Notes under the pieces: generated by a model
What the model was told of the DNA's origin: nothing
The model's database searches: none
What the model saw: only the letters and a program-made list of their open reading frames with translations
Assembly (NCBI GenBank): GCA_937898195.1
Contig: CALEJD010000066.1
Coordinates: 1 to 28,401 of the forward strand
Reading direction: 5' to 3'
DNA from: an uncultured Clostridia bacterium
Lineage (GTDB): Bacteria > Bacillota > Clostridia > Oscillospirales > Acutalibacteraceae
DNA length: 28,401 nt
In this document: positions 1-8,324 of the stretch, piece by piece
Layout: every line of letters begins with the position of its first letter
Position numbering within the stretch: position 1 is the stretch's first letter
Program-made: the position numbers and the translations under genes

Positions 1-30
1 TTGTTAAGTGCTTTTTCTTTATTTTATTTC

Positions 31-54
31 TTTCTTAACTTAATGGTATTGCCC
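31..54. repeat. Left arm of 24-bp inverted repeat
   Basis: This 24-bp sequence is repeated exactly, in inverse orientation, at 28292-28315 near the other edge of the window. It reads from TTTCTTAACT to GGTATTGCCC. The last three bases overlap the 11-bp direct repeat at 52-62. Removing everything between the two direct repeats would leave a 52-bp perfect palindrome with a 4-nt centre (TATT). I infer that this arm is target DNA flanking an inserted element. Confidence 0.8.
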
Positions 55-447
55 TATTGGGCCAATTTCGGAAAAAGCAATAAGTTTGTGGCATTGTATG
101 TCGGTATGCTTATAAGTCCCGCATATATGGCACTTACACCAAGGCAGAGAAACCTTTATACTTATATGCTTTTACAGTACAGAGGAACCGAAATAAAGTT
201 CGAGTTTAACTGGGCAAAAGCAAATAAGGTATATAAGCTTTACACAAATAAAAAATCATTTTATGATGACATTAATGTGCTTATAAATAATGGTTTTATA
301 ACCTGTGTCGAGTGTGGCTCAGCAACAAGAACTAAAAGTATTTACGCTTTCAGTGAAAACTGGAAACTTTATCCTAACATTAAATTAGATGCTAAAGATA
401 TGACTGCTTCGATGATAAAGAAACAGAAAAGTGCTGTTACTAAATAA
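43..447 (+). CDS. 3' part of a split gene: winged-helix-like mobile-element protein
   Basis: The frame is open from base 1, but the first ATG is at 43 and is supplied by the flanking repeat, with no ribosome site. From the PYWA codons (52-63) on, the sequence looks genuine: an SPAYMALTPRQRNLY segment followed by a helical, DNA-binding-like region and an IYAFSENWKLYP end. I recognise this general pattern from small helix-turn-helix proteins of clostridial conjugative elements, but I cannot name a family. The missing N-terminus (MSKKNKNKKHIP, with a good ribosome site) is at 28249-28284, just before the second direct-repeat copy, so joining 28295 to 62 would restore about 143 codons. In the present arrangement the gene is probably silent or makes a shortened product. 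Confidence 0.6.
   Translation: MVLPYWANFGKSNKFVALYVGMLISPAYMALTPRQRNLYTYMLLQYRGTEIKFEFNWAKANKVYKLYTNKKSFYDDINVLINNGFITCVECGSATRTKSIYAFSENWKLYPNIKLDAKDMTASMIKKQKSAVTK
52..62 (+). repeat. Left copy of 11-bp direct repeat (candidate attL core)
   Basis: CCCTATTGGGC occurs here and at 28285-28295 in the same orientation. In both places it is read in the same frame as Pro-Tyr-Trp-Ala. Element-side sequence is to the right of this copy and to the left of the other. Crossover between the copies would release a circle and rebuild an intact gene. I infer an attachment core; the enzyme responsible is not in the window. Confidence 0.6.
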
Positions 448-689
448 TAACCAAACTTGTTACCACTTAGCAACAAAAATTTTGAAAATAGATGCTCATA
501 TCCTAATCACTGCAAAAAAATTTGTAACAACCGTTCAAAAAACAAAGCACTACACCTGTTACAAAATTAGAACTCAAGTATATGATACCAGGTGTAGGGG
601 TTATTTAAGTTAAATTTTAACACAAAACAAATTTTAAAAATCTTTATAAGAAACACACATATGTAATTACGCTTTTTACATCATACAAT
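448..689. other. AT-rich gene-free spacer with one inverted repeat
   Basis: No convincing gene. The only structure I see is a 9-bp inverted repeat, CTACACCTG at 550-558 with CAGGTGTAG at 589-597, enclosing a 30-nt loop and followed by GGGTTATTT. It may help end transcription of the upstream frame. No clear promoter for the following RNA stands out; TACAAT at 684-689 is a possible -10 without a good -35. Confidence 0.35.
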
Positions 690-1310
690 TTAATTATGCG
701 TCGATGAAACTGATTTTTCAGGCGGTTAAGGGACAGCCTTAACAGATGCCCATATCTTGACGATACAACTAAATGGGAAACAACATAGGTATAAGTCAAA
801 GTAGCACAAGAGGTGCTATATATCTATGGTGCACTTGAGCATAACAAGTATAAAAAAAGAGTGTAGCGAGCTCCTGCAATAGAATCGCTCGGAACACCAA
901 AAGCGGTCTGATTATCGGTGTGCCGTCAGGGGTTGAGAAGTTCTTCAGGACCTTTGCCTAACCCGAAGATTTTCTTCGGTACATTGGTTAAGAGTAGGGA
1001 ACGGGGGAAACTGTGACTGACACAGAGTCTCGATTGGCTTAACTTTGACAAAGCCAAAGGGTTCCTATACGAGTTTGAAAAGACTCACAGTGCGGACGAG
1101 AATATCACTGTTAATATTTGGTCTTAATAAGACAGTCATCAGACAACTGGGCTCTGCATAGCATACGGAAACTTCACTGCGACCGACGCGGCAAATCCAA
1201 TTCATAAAGGTGGCTAATCTTATGCTTTCGCATAGGGTTAGTCTGCCCCGAGATGCAGCACCGTTGCTTACAACTCCCTCTGCGGCAAATCTCTGTTTAA
1301 ACTAATTTTC
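690..1310 (+). ncRNA. Large structured noncoding RNA, possibly ROOL/GOLLD-like
   Basis: About 620 bases without a long frame on either strand, visibly richer in G+C than the surroundings and full of hairpins. Examples are GTTAAGG/CCTTAAC (725-743), a two-part stem TAACC-CGAAG/CTTCG...GGTTA (959-990), CTGTG/CACAG near 1010, and a 12-bp stem at 1214-1241. In that last stem all 12 pairs form on the plus strand, two as G-U; on the minus strand they would be A-C mismatches, so the RNA is probably read left to right. Length, structure density and a position in mobile DNA resemble the ROOL and GOLLD classes. I cannot match a consensus from memory, so the family is a guess and the ends are approximate. 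Confidence 0.5.
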
Positions 1311-1314
1311 ATAA

Positions 1315-1351
1315 CAAAAAACACCTAACAGTTTAGTTTCTGTCAGGTGTT
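1315..1351 (-). terminator. Intrinsic terminator after hsdR
   Basis: On the minus strand a 12-bp stem (AACACCTGACAG with CTGTTAGGTGTT, one G-U pair) is followed by TTTTTTG. The pair is an A-C mismatch on the plus strand, so it serves the minus-strand operon. It lies 17 bp beyond the hsdR stop codon and ends the roughly 10.5-kb restriction operon. Confidence 0.85.
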
Positions 1352-1367
1352 AAAAATGTGATTGTTT

Positions 1368-4300
1368 TTATTCCTTCCTCAACTTCTTATAAAGCTCTTT
1401 TGCCATAGCGTCCATAACCTTGTTATAAAAATCGGTATCGGTAAAGAGCTTTTGGAAAGAGTCATTGTTGTTTAAGTAACACTGAGTTACAATCTCTTGG
1501 AATTTTTCGGGGAATAAACTTTTTACAAACATCTCTGAGCTGTTCTCTTTTGCTTTCTTTGCAAATTTCTTGACATCTGCATCCTGCATAAACATTTGGA
1601 AGATACCCTCAACAATAACTCTATCGCCGTCAGTAAAGTCCCCTGCAAAGGCTTCATTAATTCTGTTAATGATATTCTGAAGTGTATCTTTCTTTTCTGT
1701 GGGCTTTTTGGGTTTAAGGTTTGTTTTGGGGATTAACTCAACCGGAGTTTCGTCAAGGACTATTGCTCCTTCAAATGATTTTGTAAGAGAAGCATATTCA
1801 AGGCTGATTTTGTCTTCAATATCAATCATATCAACCTTCTTTGTAGGTAAGAATTTGATAAGCTGCGAAGTAAAAAGATATTCATTGAATAAGTCTTTAT
1901 CGTGGAGTTTTATGAGCTGTGTTACAAAGGCATAGGCTCTATTAAACTTACGAATATAATCTCTTACTGTGTATCTGTCGTCTTCACTTAAATCATTGTA
2001 TCTATCAACAACAGGTTTAAGTAAGCCAGATAATAAACCAAGAGCATTATCACTCTGCTTTTTCTTGCTCTGGCTTTCCATAAGCTTTCTGAACTTATCA
2101 ACGTCATCCAAATTATAAAGCATAAAATCGGTGATTTTCTTGCGAAGGTCATAAACCTTGTTAAGGTCTGTTTCACCATCAAGCATTGTGCATTCATAAT
2201 ATGGTTGGAATGAGTCTTTAATATCATCGTATGTATTCTCAAAATCGAGAACAAAAGCATCCTTTGGATACGGTGGGCAAACACGGTTGAGTCTTGAAAG
2301 TGTCTGTACAGCATTTACGCTTCTTAATTTCTTGTCCACATACATAGACTGAAGAAGAGGCTCATCAAAGCCCGTCTGATACTTATTCGCAACTACAAGA
2401 ATGTTGTACTGAGAGCTATGGAACGCCTTTCTGAATTTCTTATCTGTTGTGATAAAGTTTCCGTCAGCATCCTTATTCATTTCAGCTTCACGGTATTTAA
2501 CACCATCAAGCTCAACTGTACCTGAAAAAGCAATCATTACATCGCACCCCTGAGTTTCCTCAGGATGCTCTTTCATATATTCCTTGATTGCAAGATAATA
2601 CCTAACAGCATTTTTTCTTGAGTCAGCTACAATCATAGCCTTACCCTGACAGTTGATTGTGAAACGTCCGTTTTCAAGGAAGTTGGACATTATCATTTCT
2701 GTTTTTTGTTTGATAGTATAACCGTGCTCTTTATAATACTTAAATAAAGCTTTTGCCGCAGGTCCCTCAATAAGTTCCGGATTATCTTTTGATATCCTAA
2801 CAAGCTTAAAGGCTTCCTGAATAGTTGTATAATGCGAAAGCACATCAACAATATAACCTTCATCAATAGCCTGACGCATTGAATAAACGTGGAAAGGTAC
2901 TCTTTTTACTTTAGGCAGACCGTCTGTGTCCTGATATTTAACAGGAGTACCGAAAACCTCAAGGGTCTCCCCTTTTGGAGTTGCGGTGAACGCAAAGAAA
3001 GACTGGTTTTCGTGCTGACCTTGTGAAAGAACAGCATTTATATACTCATCTGTTAAATCAACTTCTGCTTCATCAACATCCTCAAGCTCGGCATATTCCT
3101 TAACAGCTACACCTAAATCTATAAGTGATTTACGAAGAGTTTTTGCACTTTCACCACTTTGGCCCTGATGAGCCTCGTCAACAATAATAGCAAATTTTCT
3201 GCCGTCAATTCTTTCTAAATCCTTATATGCAAATAAGAACTTCTGAATTGTACAGATTATGATTCTCTTATTATCGTTAATTGCTTCCGCAAGGTTTCTT
3301 GAATGTTTTTTATCGTCAATAGCTTCAACAAGACCGGGAGTATGCTCGAAGCTATTGATAGTATCCTGCAACTGACTGTCAAGCACTACCCTGTTTGTTA
3401 CAACAATAACTGAGTTGAAAATAGGCTCATCATTATTATCGTGAACTGATGCAAGACGATATGCTGTCCAAGCAATCGAATTGGATTTACCTGAGCCTGC
3501 AGAGTGCTCAATAAGGTAATTCTTACCTGCTCCATTTTCTTTTACATCTGCAAGAAGCCTTTTAACAACGTCGTACTGATGATAACGAGGGAATATAATT
3601 TTTCCTTTATTGTTTGAAATAAATCTATGTATTATATCAAGAAGGCTATCTCTCTGAAGCACTTCTTCCCAAAGGTATGCTGTTGCGTAACCGTTTTCGT
3701 TAACAGGATTACCTGCGCCACCGGGATTACCTGCGCCATTTGACCCCTGATTGAAAGGCATAAAGAATGTGTCATCACCCTTAAGTGTAGTTGTCATCCA
3801 AGCCTCGTAATGGTCAACAGCAAAATACACAAGGAAACGGTGGTCTGGTCTGAAGCAGAATTCTTTTGGACTTCTGCTTTTTTTGAACTGGTTAATAGCA
3901 TTGGTTACATCCTGCCCTGTGAACTGGTTTTTAAGCTCAAGAGCAACAATCGGGATACCGTTAAGAGATAAAACCATATCGATGGATTTATCGTTATTTG
4001 GAGAGAAATAGAACTGCCTTGTGCAGCCCAAAATATTGGCATTATATTTCTCCATTGCAGTTTCATTGAGATTGCTTTCAGGCTTAAAGTAGCAAAGTCT
4101 GAATTTACATCCTAAATCCTCAATACCATTACGAAGAACGTGGATTAAACCTTCTTCGTTTATAACATTTTCAAGTCTGTGATACAGTTTTTCACTTGCG
4201 TTATCGCCATAATATTTCTTATATTTTTTCCAGACCGCAGGTTGGGTCTTTTCGATAAATTCAACAAGAACATCCATATAAATACACTTGTTAACATCGT

Positions 4301-4436
4301 GCTGACGGTTGTGTATCCATATAGCAGTCCCCGCAGGCGCATTATGAGCTTGACCAACGAACTGCTCATATCCACCAGCTTCACTTATTAAAAAGGATTC
4401 GATATCATATTCAAATCGTTTTTCATTGATTTCCAT
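1368..4436 (-). CDS. hsdR: Type I restriction enzyme, R (endonuclease/translocase) subunit
   Basis: ATP-driven DNA translocase and nuclease subunit of a type I restriction complex, acting with HsdM and HsdS on unmethylated DNA. The N-terminal PD-(D/E)xK nuclease shows D153 and the E167-L-K169 signature, followed by QFTGQ. The helicase motor follows: Walker A SAGSGKS at 312-318, DEAH at 420-423, FTATP (motif III) and an SRLNR motif VI near residue 710. The 1022-residue length is normal. It is the last gene of the operon, starting 2 bp after the DUF262 gene and ending at a strong terminator. A glycine-rich loop at about 231-249 carries a 6-residue duplication. All key residues are present, so it should be active. 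Confidence 0.97.
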   Translation of the reverse strand: MEINEKRFEYDIESFLISEAGGYEQFVGQAHNAPAGTAIWIHNRQHDVNKCIYMDVLVEFIEKTQPAVWKKYKKYYGDNASEKLYHRLENVINEEGLIHVLRNGIEDLGCKFRLCYFKPESNLNETAMEKYNANILGCTRQFYFSPNNDKSIDMVLSLNGIPIVALELKNQFTGQDVTNAINQFKKSRSPKEFCFRPDHRFLVYFAVDHYEAWMTTTLKGDDTFFMPFNQGSNGAGNPGGAGNPVNENGYATAYLWEEVLQRDSLLDIIHRFISNNKGKIIFPRYHQYDVVKRLLADVKENGAGKNYLIEHSAGSGKSNSIAWTAYRLASVHDNNDEPIFNSVIVVTNRVVLDSQLQDTINSFEHTPGLVEAIDDKKHSRNLAEAINDNKRIIICTIQKFLFAYKDLERIDGRKFAIIVDEAHQGQSGESAKTLRKSLIDLGVAVKEYAELEDVDEAEVDLTDEYINAVLSQGQHENQSFFAFTATPKGETLEVFGTPVKYQDTDGLPKVKRVPFHVYSMRQAIDEGYIVDVLSHYTTIQEAFKLVRISKDNPELIEGPAAKALFKYYKEHGYTIKQKTEMIMSNFLENGRFTINCQGKAMIVADSRKNAVRYYLAIKEYMKEHPEETQGCDVMIAFSGTVELDGVKYREAEMNKDADGNFITTDKKFRKAFHSSQYNILVVANKYQTGFDEPLLQSMYVDKKLRSVNAVQTLSRLNRVCPPYPKDAFVLDFENTYDDIKDSFQPYYECTMLDGETDLNKVYDLRKKITDFMLYNLDDVDKFRKLMESQSKKKQSDNALGLLSGLLKPVVDRYNDLSEDDRYTVRDYIRKFNRAYAFVTQLIKLHDKDLFNEYLFTSQLIKFLPTKKVDMIDIEDKISLEYASLTKSFEGAIVLDETPVELIPKTNLKPKKPTEKKDTLQNIINRINEAFAGDFTDGDRVIVEGIFQMFMQDADVKKFAKKAKENSSEMFVKSLFPEKFQEIVTQCYLNNNDSFQKLFTDTDFYNKVMDAMAKELYKKLRKE
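3706..3738. repeat. 18-bp tandem duplication inside hsdR
   Basis: GGATTACCTGCGCCA occurs at 3706-3720 and again at 3724-3738, a period of 18 bp, which duplicates six residues (GAGNP unit) in a loop between the nuclease and motor domains. The frame is kept. It is either a fixed loop extension or a site of slippage. Confidence 0.7.
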
Positions 4437-4438
4437 AA

Positions 4439-6535
4439 TTAAACCTCTTTGTCAGTACTTTTATATGAACGAGCACTGTAAACAAAATCACTTCTATCAA
4501 TATCATATCTATCAAGAAGGGCTTGTACTATATACATTATGTGTGCCGCAGAGAAGCCTGTGCTCTCGTATATGTTGGTTTTAGCAAGCTTGTAATCTCC
4601 ACTAACTTTGTTCACATCATACGAAAACATTATGTTTTGTGACCAAGATAAAAGACGAGCGTTATTCCTTGCCATTTCTTCGATAATAGTTGGGTCTATA
4701 ACATATAACCTTTCAATAATTGAACGAAGCATATCTGCAAAGTTAGTTATTGCAACTCTTTCGCCTTGAAGAATATAATAATTCAATGTTTTGTATGTTG
4801 CGTTTTCAGGCTCGTCACAGGTATATTCATTATACCTCGGGTCAGTAAATACGATAAGTGGTTCCGGTAGATTCACCACAAACAATTTAGTGATTTCGCT
4901 TGCAAGATTTTCAGCTCTTGTCTCGATAGTTGAAGCATTCCATACATCACAATCCTTAACATCTTCGTTAAGTAAAACAACTTTGGTGTGGAATTCGCTT
5001 AACAATTCTTTCTTCTCATCAAACGGCTTATCACCCAATTCACTGTTATAAGCTGTTAATGTAAGATTTCCGAGCGTATGTAAGTATTTGTCTCTATCAG
5101 CTTCCCAATTCTCACCAAGCATTTTTTGCCAAACAGTAGAAAGATTCTTGTTTTGTGGCATTATGTGCTCAATGGTAAGATTATCGGTTTTAAGTTTTTC
5201 TTTACCTTGATTTTCAATTCTGGACAGAAGATATTTACAAAGCGCATTCTTTCTATAAAGATTATTGTTTTTCAATGCATAAACAAACATCTCATCTGTT
5301 GGAAGAGCATCTTTAGATGTTAACTGAACTAAAAATGAAACAATTGCATCATAATATCTATTTTTATTTTCAACTTTGGTGAATATACGGGAATGAAGAG
5401 TTTTATAAAAACCTCTCAACGAACCTGAGTTAATATCGCAAATCAATCGGCGAATACTGTAGTTCAACAGAAGATTTAAAACTCTCTCTAACTCTGCTGT
5501 ATCTAAACTTCCGTTTTCATAGTCATCAAAAACTTTGAACAAAAACAAGAATACTGTTGTTTGCTTCAATTTTTGAAGGTCTGCGAGAACACTGTTTATT
5601 TCCTTACTATATTTATCGTTGCCATAAAGGAATGTCTTATAAAACTCTGCGTAATGCAGAAGTTCCTTAAGCATACTTTCATTGGTGTATTTATTCTCCC
5701 AGTAATAAATCTTGAATAAATCATACGCATTATCAGCTTTTGCAAAGCCATCCAGTTTCATATTCAAATAATCAAGGAAAAACGCTTCCATATTTTCTTT
5801 ATGAAGGCTCTTCTCAATCACCAACCAATAGTCTTCGTATAATCTTTCTTGGTCAATATCAACCATAAGCACAAAGTTACGAATCTTATCAGCAAGACTT
5901 AACGGAACTCCCGTTGAGTTAATTCTTTCAAAAATCTCTTGAGCGTTGTCATCAGCCTCTAAAGCTATGTCAACACAAGTCAACTGTTGCATACCATAAT
6001 ATATTTGACTAACAGTTATGCCTTCATCTTGCTTTTTCTTTATTAAATCACAAAAAAGATTGTAGTTATACCAAATGCCACTTGCTTTATCAACCTCATC
6101 AAATTTTCCATCCATCAGGAGCAACAACTGATTGTTATCGCTTTTTATAGGTTTTAATTTAAGCTTACTTGCCGCGTCTATTGAATATGGTTGAAACGGG
6201 TCATTATTCATTAAAACATTTTTTATAGTATTTTTTTCGTTATCATCCTTAGCTAAGTCCATCAAGGCTTTAAGCAAAAGATATACAGTTGTCATTCTCT
6301 GCTGACCGTCAATAATAATATAATAGTTTATGTTATTCTCGTTTTTAACAAGGGAATATACAACACTTCCGCAGAAATGCTCTTTTTGACGTTGTGCCGC
6401 AGTAACTATATCGTTAAATAACTTGACGCACTGGTCTTCAGCCCACTCATAGTTTCTTTGATAAACAGGAATAGCATACTGACGCTTATTCTGTTCTATA
6501 AAGTTATTCATTATACGTCCCGGATATATTCTCAT
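4439..6535 (-). CDS. GmrSD-like DUF262/DUF1524 nuclease
   Basis: A 698-residue protein with the two halves typical of GmrSD-type (type IV) restriction enzymes. The N-terminal DUF262 domain has IPVYQRNYEW (22-31) and IIDGQQRMTT (74-83), the ParB-like nucleotide-binding signature. The DUF1524 domain has the His-Me/HNH-type motif IEHIMPQ (455-461) and LGNLTL plus N497. About 150 further residues of unknown role follow. Known relatives cut modified (for example glucosylated hydroxymethylcytosine) phage DNA. Here the gene sits inside a type I operon, 18 bp after a small membrane protein and 2 bp before hsdR, so it is co-expressed with both. It could add defence against phages whose modified DNA escapes the type I enzyme. 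Confidence 0.9.
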   Translation of the reverse strand: MRIYPGRIMNNFIEQNKRQYAIPVYQRNYEWAEDQCVKLFNDIVTAAQRQKEHFCGSVVYSLVKNENNINYYIIIDGQQRMTTVYLLLKALMDLAKDDNEKNTIKNVLMNNDPFQPYSIDAASKLKLKPIKSDNNQLLLLMDGKFDEVDKASGIWYNYNLFCDLIKKKQDEGITVSQIYYGMQQLTCVDIALEADDNAQEIFERINSTGVPLSLADKIRNFVLMVDIDQERLYEDYWLVIEKSLHKENMEAFFLDYLNMKLDGFAKADNAYDLFKIYYWENKYTNESMLKELLHYAEFYKTFLYGNDKYSKEINSVLADLQKLKQTTVFLFLFKVFDDYENGSLDTAELERVLNLLLNYSIRRLICDINSGSLRGFYKTLHSRIFTKVENKNRYYDAIVSFLVQLTSKDALPTDEMFVYALKNNNLYRKNALCKYLLSRIENQGKEKLKTDNLTIEHIMPQNKNLSTVWQKMLGENWEADRDKYLHTLGNLTLTAYNSELGDKPFDEKKELLSEFHTKVVLLNEDVKDCDVWNASTIETRAENLASEITKLFVVNLPEPLIVFTDPRYNEYTCDEPENATYKTLNYYILQGERVAITNFADMLRSIIERLYVIDPTIIEEMARNNARLLSWSQNIMFSYDVNKVSGDYKLAKTNIYESTGFSAAHIMYIVQALLDRYDIDRSDFVYSARSYKSTDKEV

Positions 6536-6553
6536 AACGCTATCTCCTTTTAG

Positions 6554-6730
6554 TTAATTCTTTGGTCCTATCTTTGGAAGCCCATCTTTTTTATCTGCAA
6601 CTGCCAAACCTACAGGAACAAGAGTGGCTATAGCTCCTACAACTACTTTCCCACCTTTTACCAATTTGGTTATTCCTTGATGGTCAGCTTTATTCGGCTT
6701 CCTGTTTTGGAATCTCTTCTGTTCTTCCAT
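6554..6730 (-). CDS. Small (58-residue) single-pass membrane-like protein
   Basis: The start chosen is the ATG at 6730, preceded by GGAGGT with an 8-nt gap; the longer frame to 6760 has no such site. The first 41 bases overlap the end of the 389-residue gene in another frame, so translation is probably coupled. A charged N-terminus (KRFQNRKPNK) is followed by one hydrophobic stretch, VVVGAIATLVPVGLAVA (about 34-50), and a short polar tail. No family is recognised. A membrane anchor, toxin-like or scaffold peptide is possible, but nothing proves it. Confidence 0.6.
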   Translation of the reverse strand: MEEQKRFQNRKPNKADHQGITKLVKGGKVVVGAIATLVPVGLAVADKKDGLPKIGPKN

Positions 6731-7859
6731 CCCCGAGTACCTCCAATAATTCCTCTCCACTAAATGAGAGTGTTAAACAATCATATTCACTTGCCTCTGT
6801 TAAACAAAGGTGTTCCTCTGTCTCCAAATATTCTGTGGCACTATCATAAATACGGTCAAACTCATCTCCATTTATATGTGAGTTTTCTATGGTTTTAAGT
6901 GCAGAAAAATCAATCTTTCCGATTTCTGTTTGTGCTAACTCAAAAACCTTTTTTGCCGTATCAACATCTCCGCAAATTACATATGTACCAGCTAACATCC
7001 TTGTGGCTTGGAGATACAAATTATAATAATCTAAAATCTCTCCATATTCATCATCTTTGCCATCCAAATACCCAGCTTTTGCACACTCTCTGCCCAACAA
7101 CATAACCTTACTTTTAGGTAATGGTTCAAACTCACTCACCCTGCGTTTAAAGTGTTCAAGTATTTGATTTTGAGCAATATTTATATTGTTTCTTGCTTGA
7201 ATTAGCGAGGCTGTTCTGCTTGACTCATCAGCCTGAGACAAAGCAAGTATTACACCCTGTCTGCCGGCACCAAGTAAACCTATCTTATCATCAAGTTGTC
7301 CTTTTTCGATTCTTTTAACTGTATCAAGAGTAGTCTCAATTAATCCCGCCAACTCTTTCATTTGCTGTTTTAAATATAAATTATGATAGTTTTCTGTTAT
7401 ATTTCTTGCCGGGTTATTATCAATGAATTTTTTCTCTTTAATCTCTAATGGTGTAACAATCTCATTTCTTCCGCTTTTACCTTTTTTCATCAAATAGGGC
7501 CAGAGCTTACCGGAGTCGTTTGCACCTTCCATAATCCAATATTTACCCACATCAATCCCGGCTTGAAATTTAGCTGGGATTTGCACGACATACTCTGTTC
7601 CTTTTTTGATTTGGGATGCAACATCTGCAATGTTCACCATTTGAAGAACAGTGTCAACAACACCTCTAAAATCAATGTAAGGCATATCTCTTTTAATATC
7701 TAAAACCTTGCCATCAAAAACCTCATAGTATTCTATTGGTTCTTCTGCAACGATAACTTCTTGCTCAACGGTATCTAAACCGGAATCTGAAAGAACAACA
7801 AGCTCTGCGTTGTCATCATTTATTTCACAAGTTACTTCTTGTGGTTTTTCTTTTGACAT
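6690..7859 (-). CDS. Unknown 389-residue protein in the hsd operon
   Basis: I do not recognise a family. The first 45 residues are very acidic and likely disordered. A compact middle region (about 50-170) contains YIDFRGVVDTVLQMVNIADVA and a WIMEGANDSGKLWPYL stretch. It is followed by long helices (about 160-340) that suggest a helical bundle or repeat fold and no catalytic motif, then an acidic tail. No signal peptide or membrane segment. It lies 32 bp after the 126-residue membrane protein and overlaps the next small membrane gene by 41 bp. Together these three genes look like one unit, a soluble helical protein between two membrane proteins, carried within the restriction operon. Confidence 0.75.
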   Translation of the reverse strand: MSKEKPQEVTCEINDDNAELVVLSDSGLDTVEQEVIVAEEPIEYYEVFDGKVLDIKRDMPYIDFRGVVDTVLQMVNIADVASQIKKGTEYVVQIPAKFQAGIDVGKYWIMEGANDSGKLWPYLMKKGKSGRNEIVTPLEIKEKKFIDNNPARNITENYHNLYLKQQMKELAGLIETTLDTVKRIEKGQLDDKIGLLGAGRQGVILALSQADESSRTASLIQARNNINIAQNQILEHFKRRVSEFEPLPKSKVMLLGRECAKAGYLDGKDDEYGEILDYYNLYLQATRMLAGTYVICGDVDTAKKVFELAQTEIGKIDFSALKTIENSHINGDEFDRIYDSATEYLETEEHLCLTEASEYDCLTLSFSGEELLEVLGDGRTEEIPKQEAE

Positions 7860-7891
7860 TTAACATAACACCTCACATTTAGAAACACAAA

Positions 7892-8272
7892 TTACTGTTT
7901 TAAAGTATTGGCTTGTTTATTTTTAAGTCTCTTATATACTATCGTTATAGCGATTATTAAAACTATTACAGTTGTTAAAATAATAATTGCTGTAACCCAA
8001 TTTGCCATAATCCACTGAACAAAAACGATTGCCCAATAAACAACTGCCCATACAGGAACATATATAAAAAATCTTATTATCCAATGCAACAAGCTACCCA
8101 CAAATCTTCCACTAATAATCCCTGTACGATATAAGCTCCCGACTTTACGGAAAGCAAATTGATAAGCAATTTCACCTATTACACCTAAAATCAGCCATTC
8201 CCATAAGAAATGAATAGGTAATGTCAATGGGTCTGTTGCTTTATCAAATATAAAACTAAAAATTTCTCTCAA
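7892..8272 (-). CDS. Small multi-pass membrane protein
   Basis: The frame runs to 8419, but I choose the TTG at 8272: it follows GGAAAGGA by 7 nt and avoids a 95-bp overlap with the upstream gene. The resulting 126-residue protein has about three to four hydrophobic helices, including LPIHFLWEWLILGVIGEIAY, a Trp-rich pair around residues 65-90, and a C-terminal helix of Ile/Val/Thr before a basic tail (YKRLKNKQ). Function is unknown. Its neighbours are a HEPN-like protein and the 389-residue unknown. A membrane-linked effector of a defence module is one reading. Confidence 0.65.
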   Translation of the reverse strand: MREIFSFIFDKATDPLTLPIHFLWEWLILGVIGEIAYQFAFRKVGSLYRTGIISGRFVGSLLHWIIRFFIYVPVWAVVYWAIVFVQWIMANWVTAIIILTTVIVLIIAITIVYKRLKNKQANTLKQ

Positions 8273-8324
8273 AATATTATCCTTTCCTATCAAAATACAA
8301 GTAACTTCTTGTTTGCAATTTCTA

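Noticed and set aside
1013..1126. Short plus-strand frame with natural-looking residues (LNFDKAKGFLYEFEK)
   Set aside because: No start codon or ribosome site, only about 35 codons, and it overlaps hairpins of the structured RNA. It could be a gene relic, but support is thin.
690..1310. Group II or group I intron
   Set aside because: I could not find a domain V-type hairpin or the conserved core of a group I intron, and there is no intron-encoded protein.
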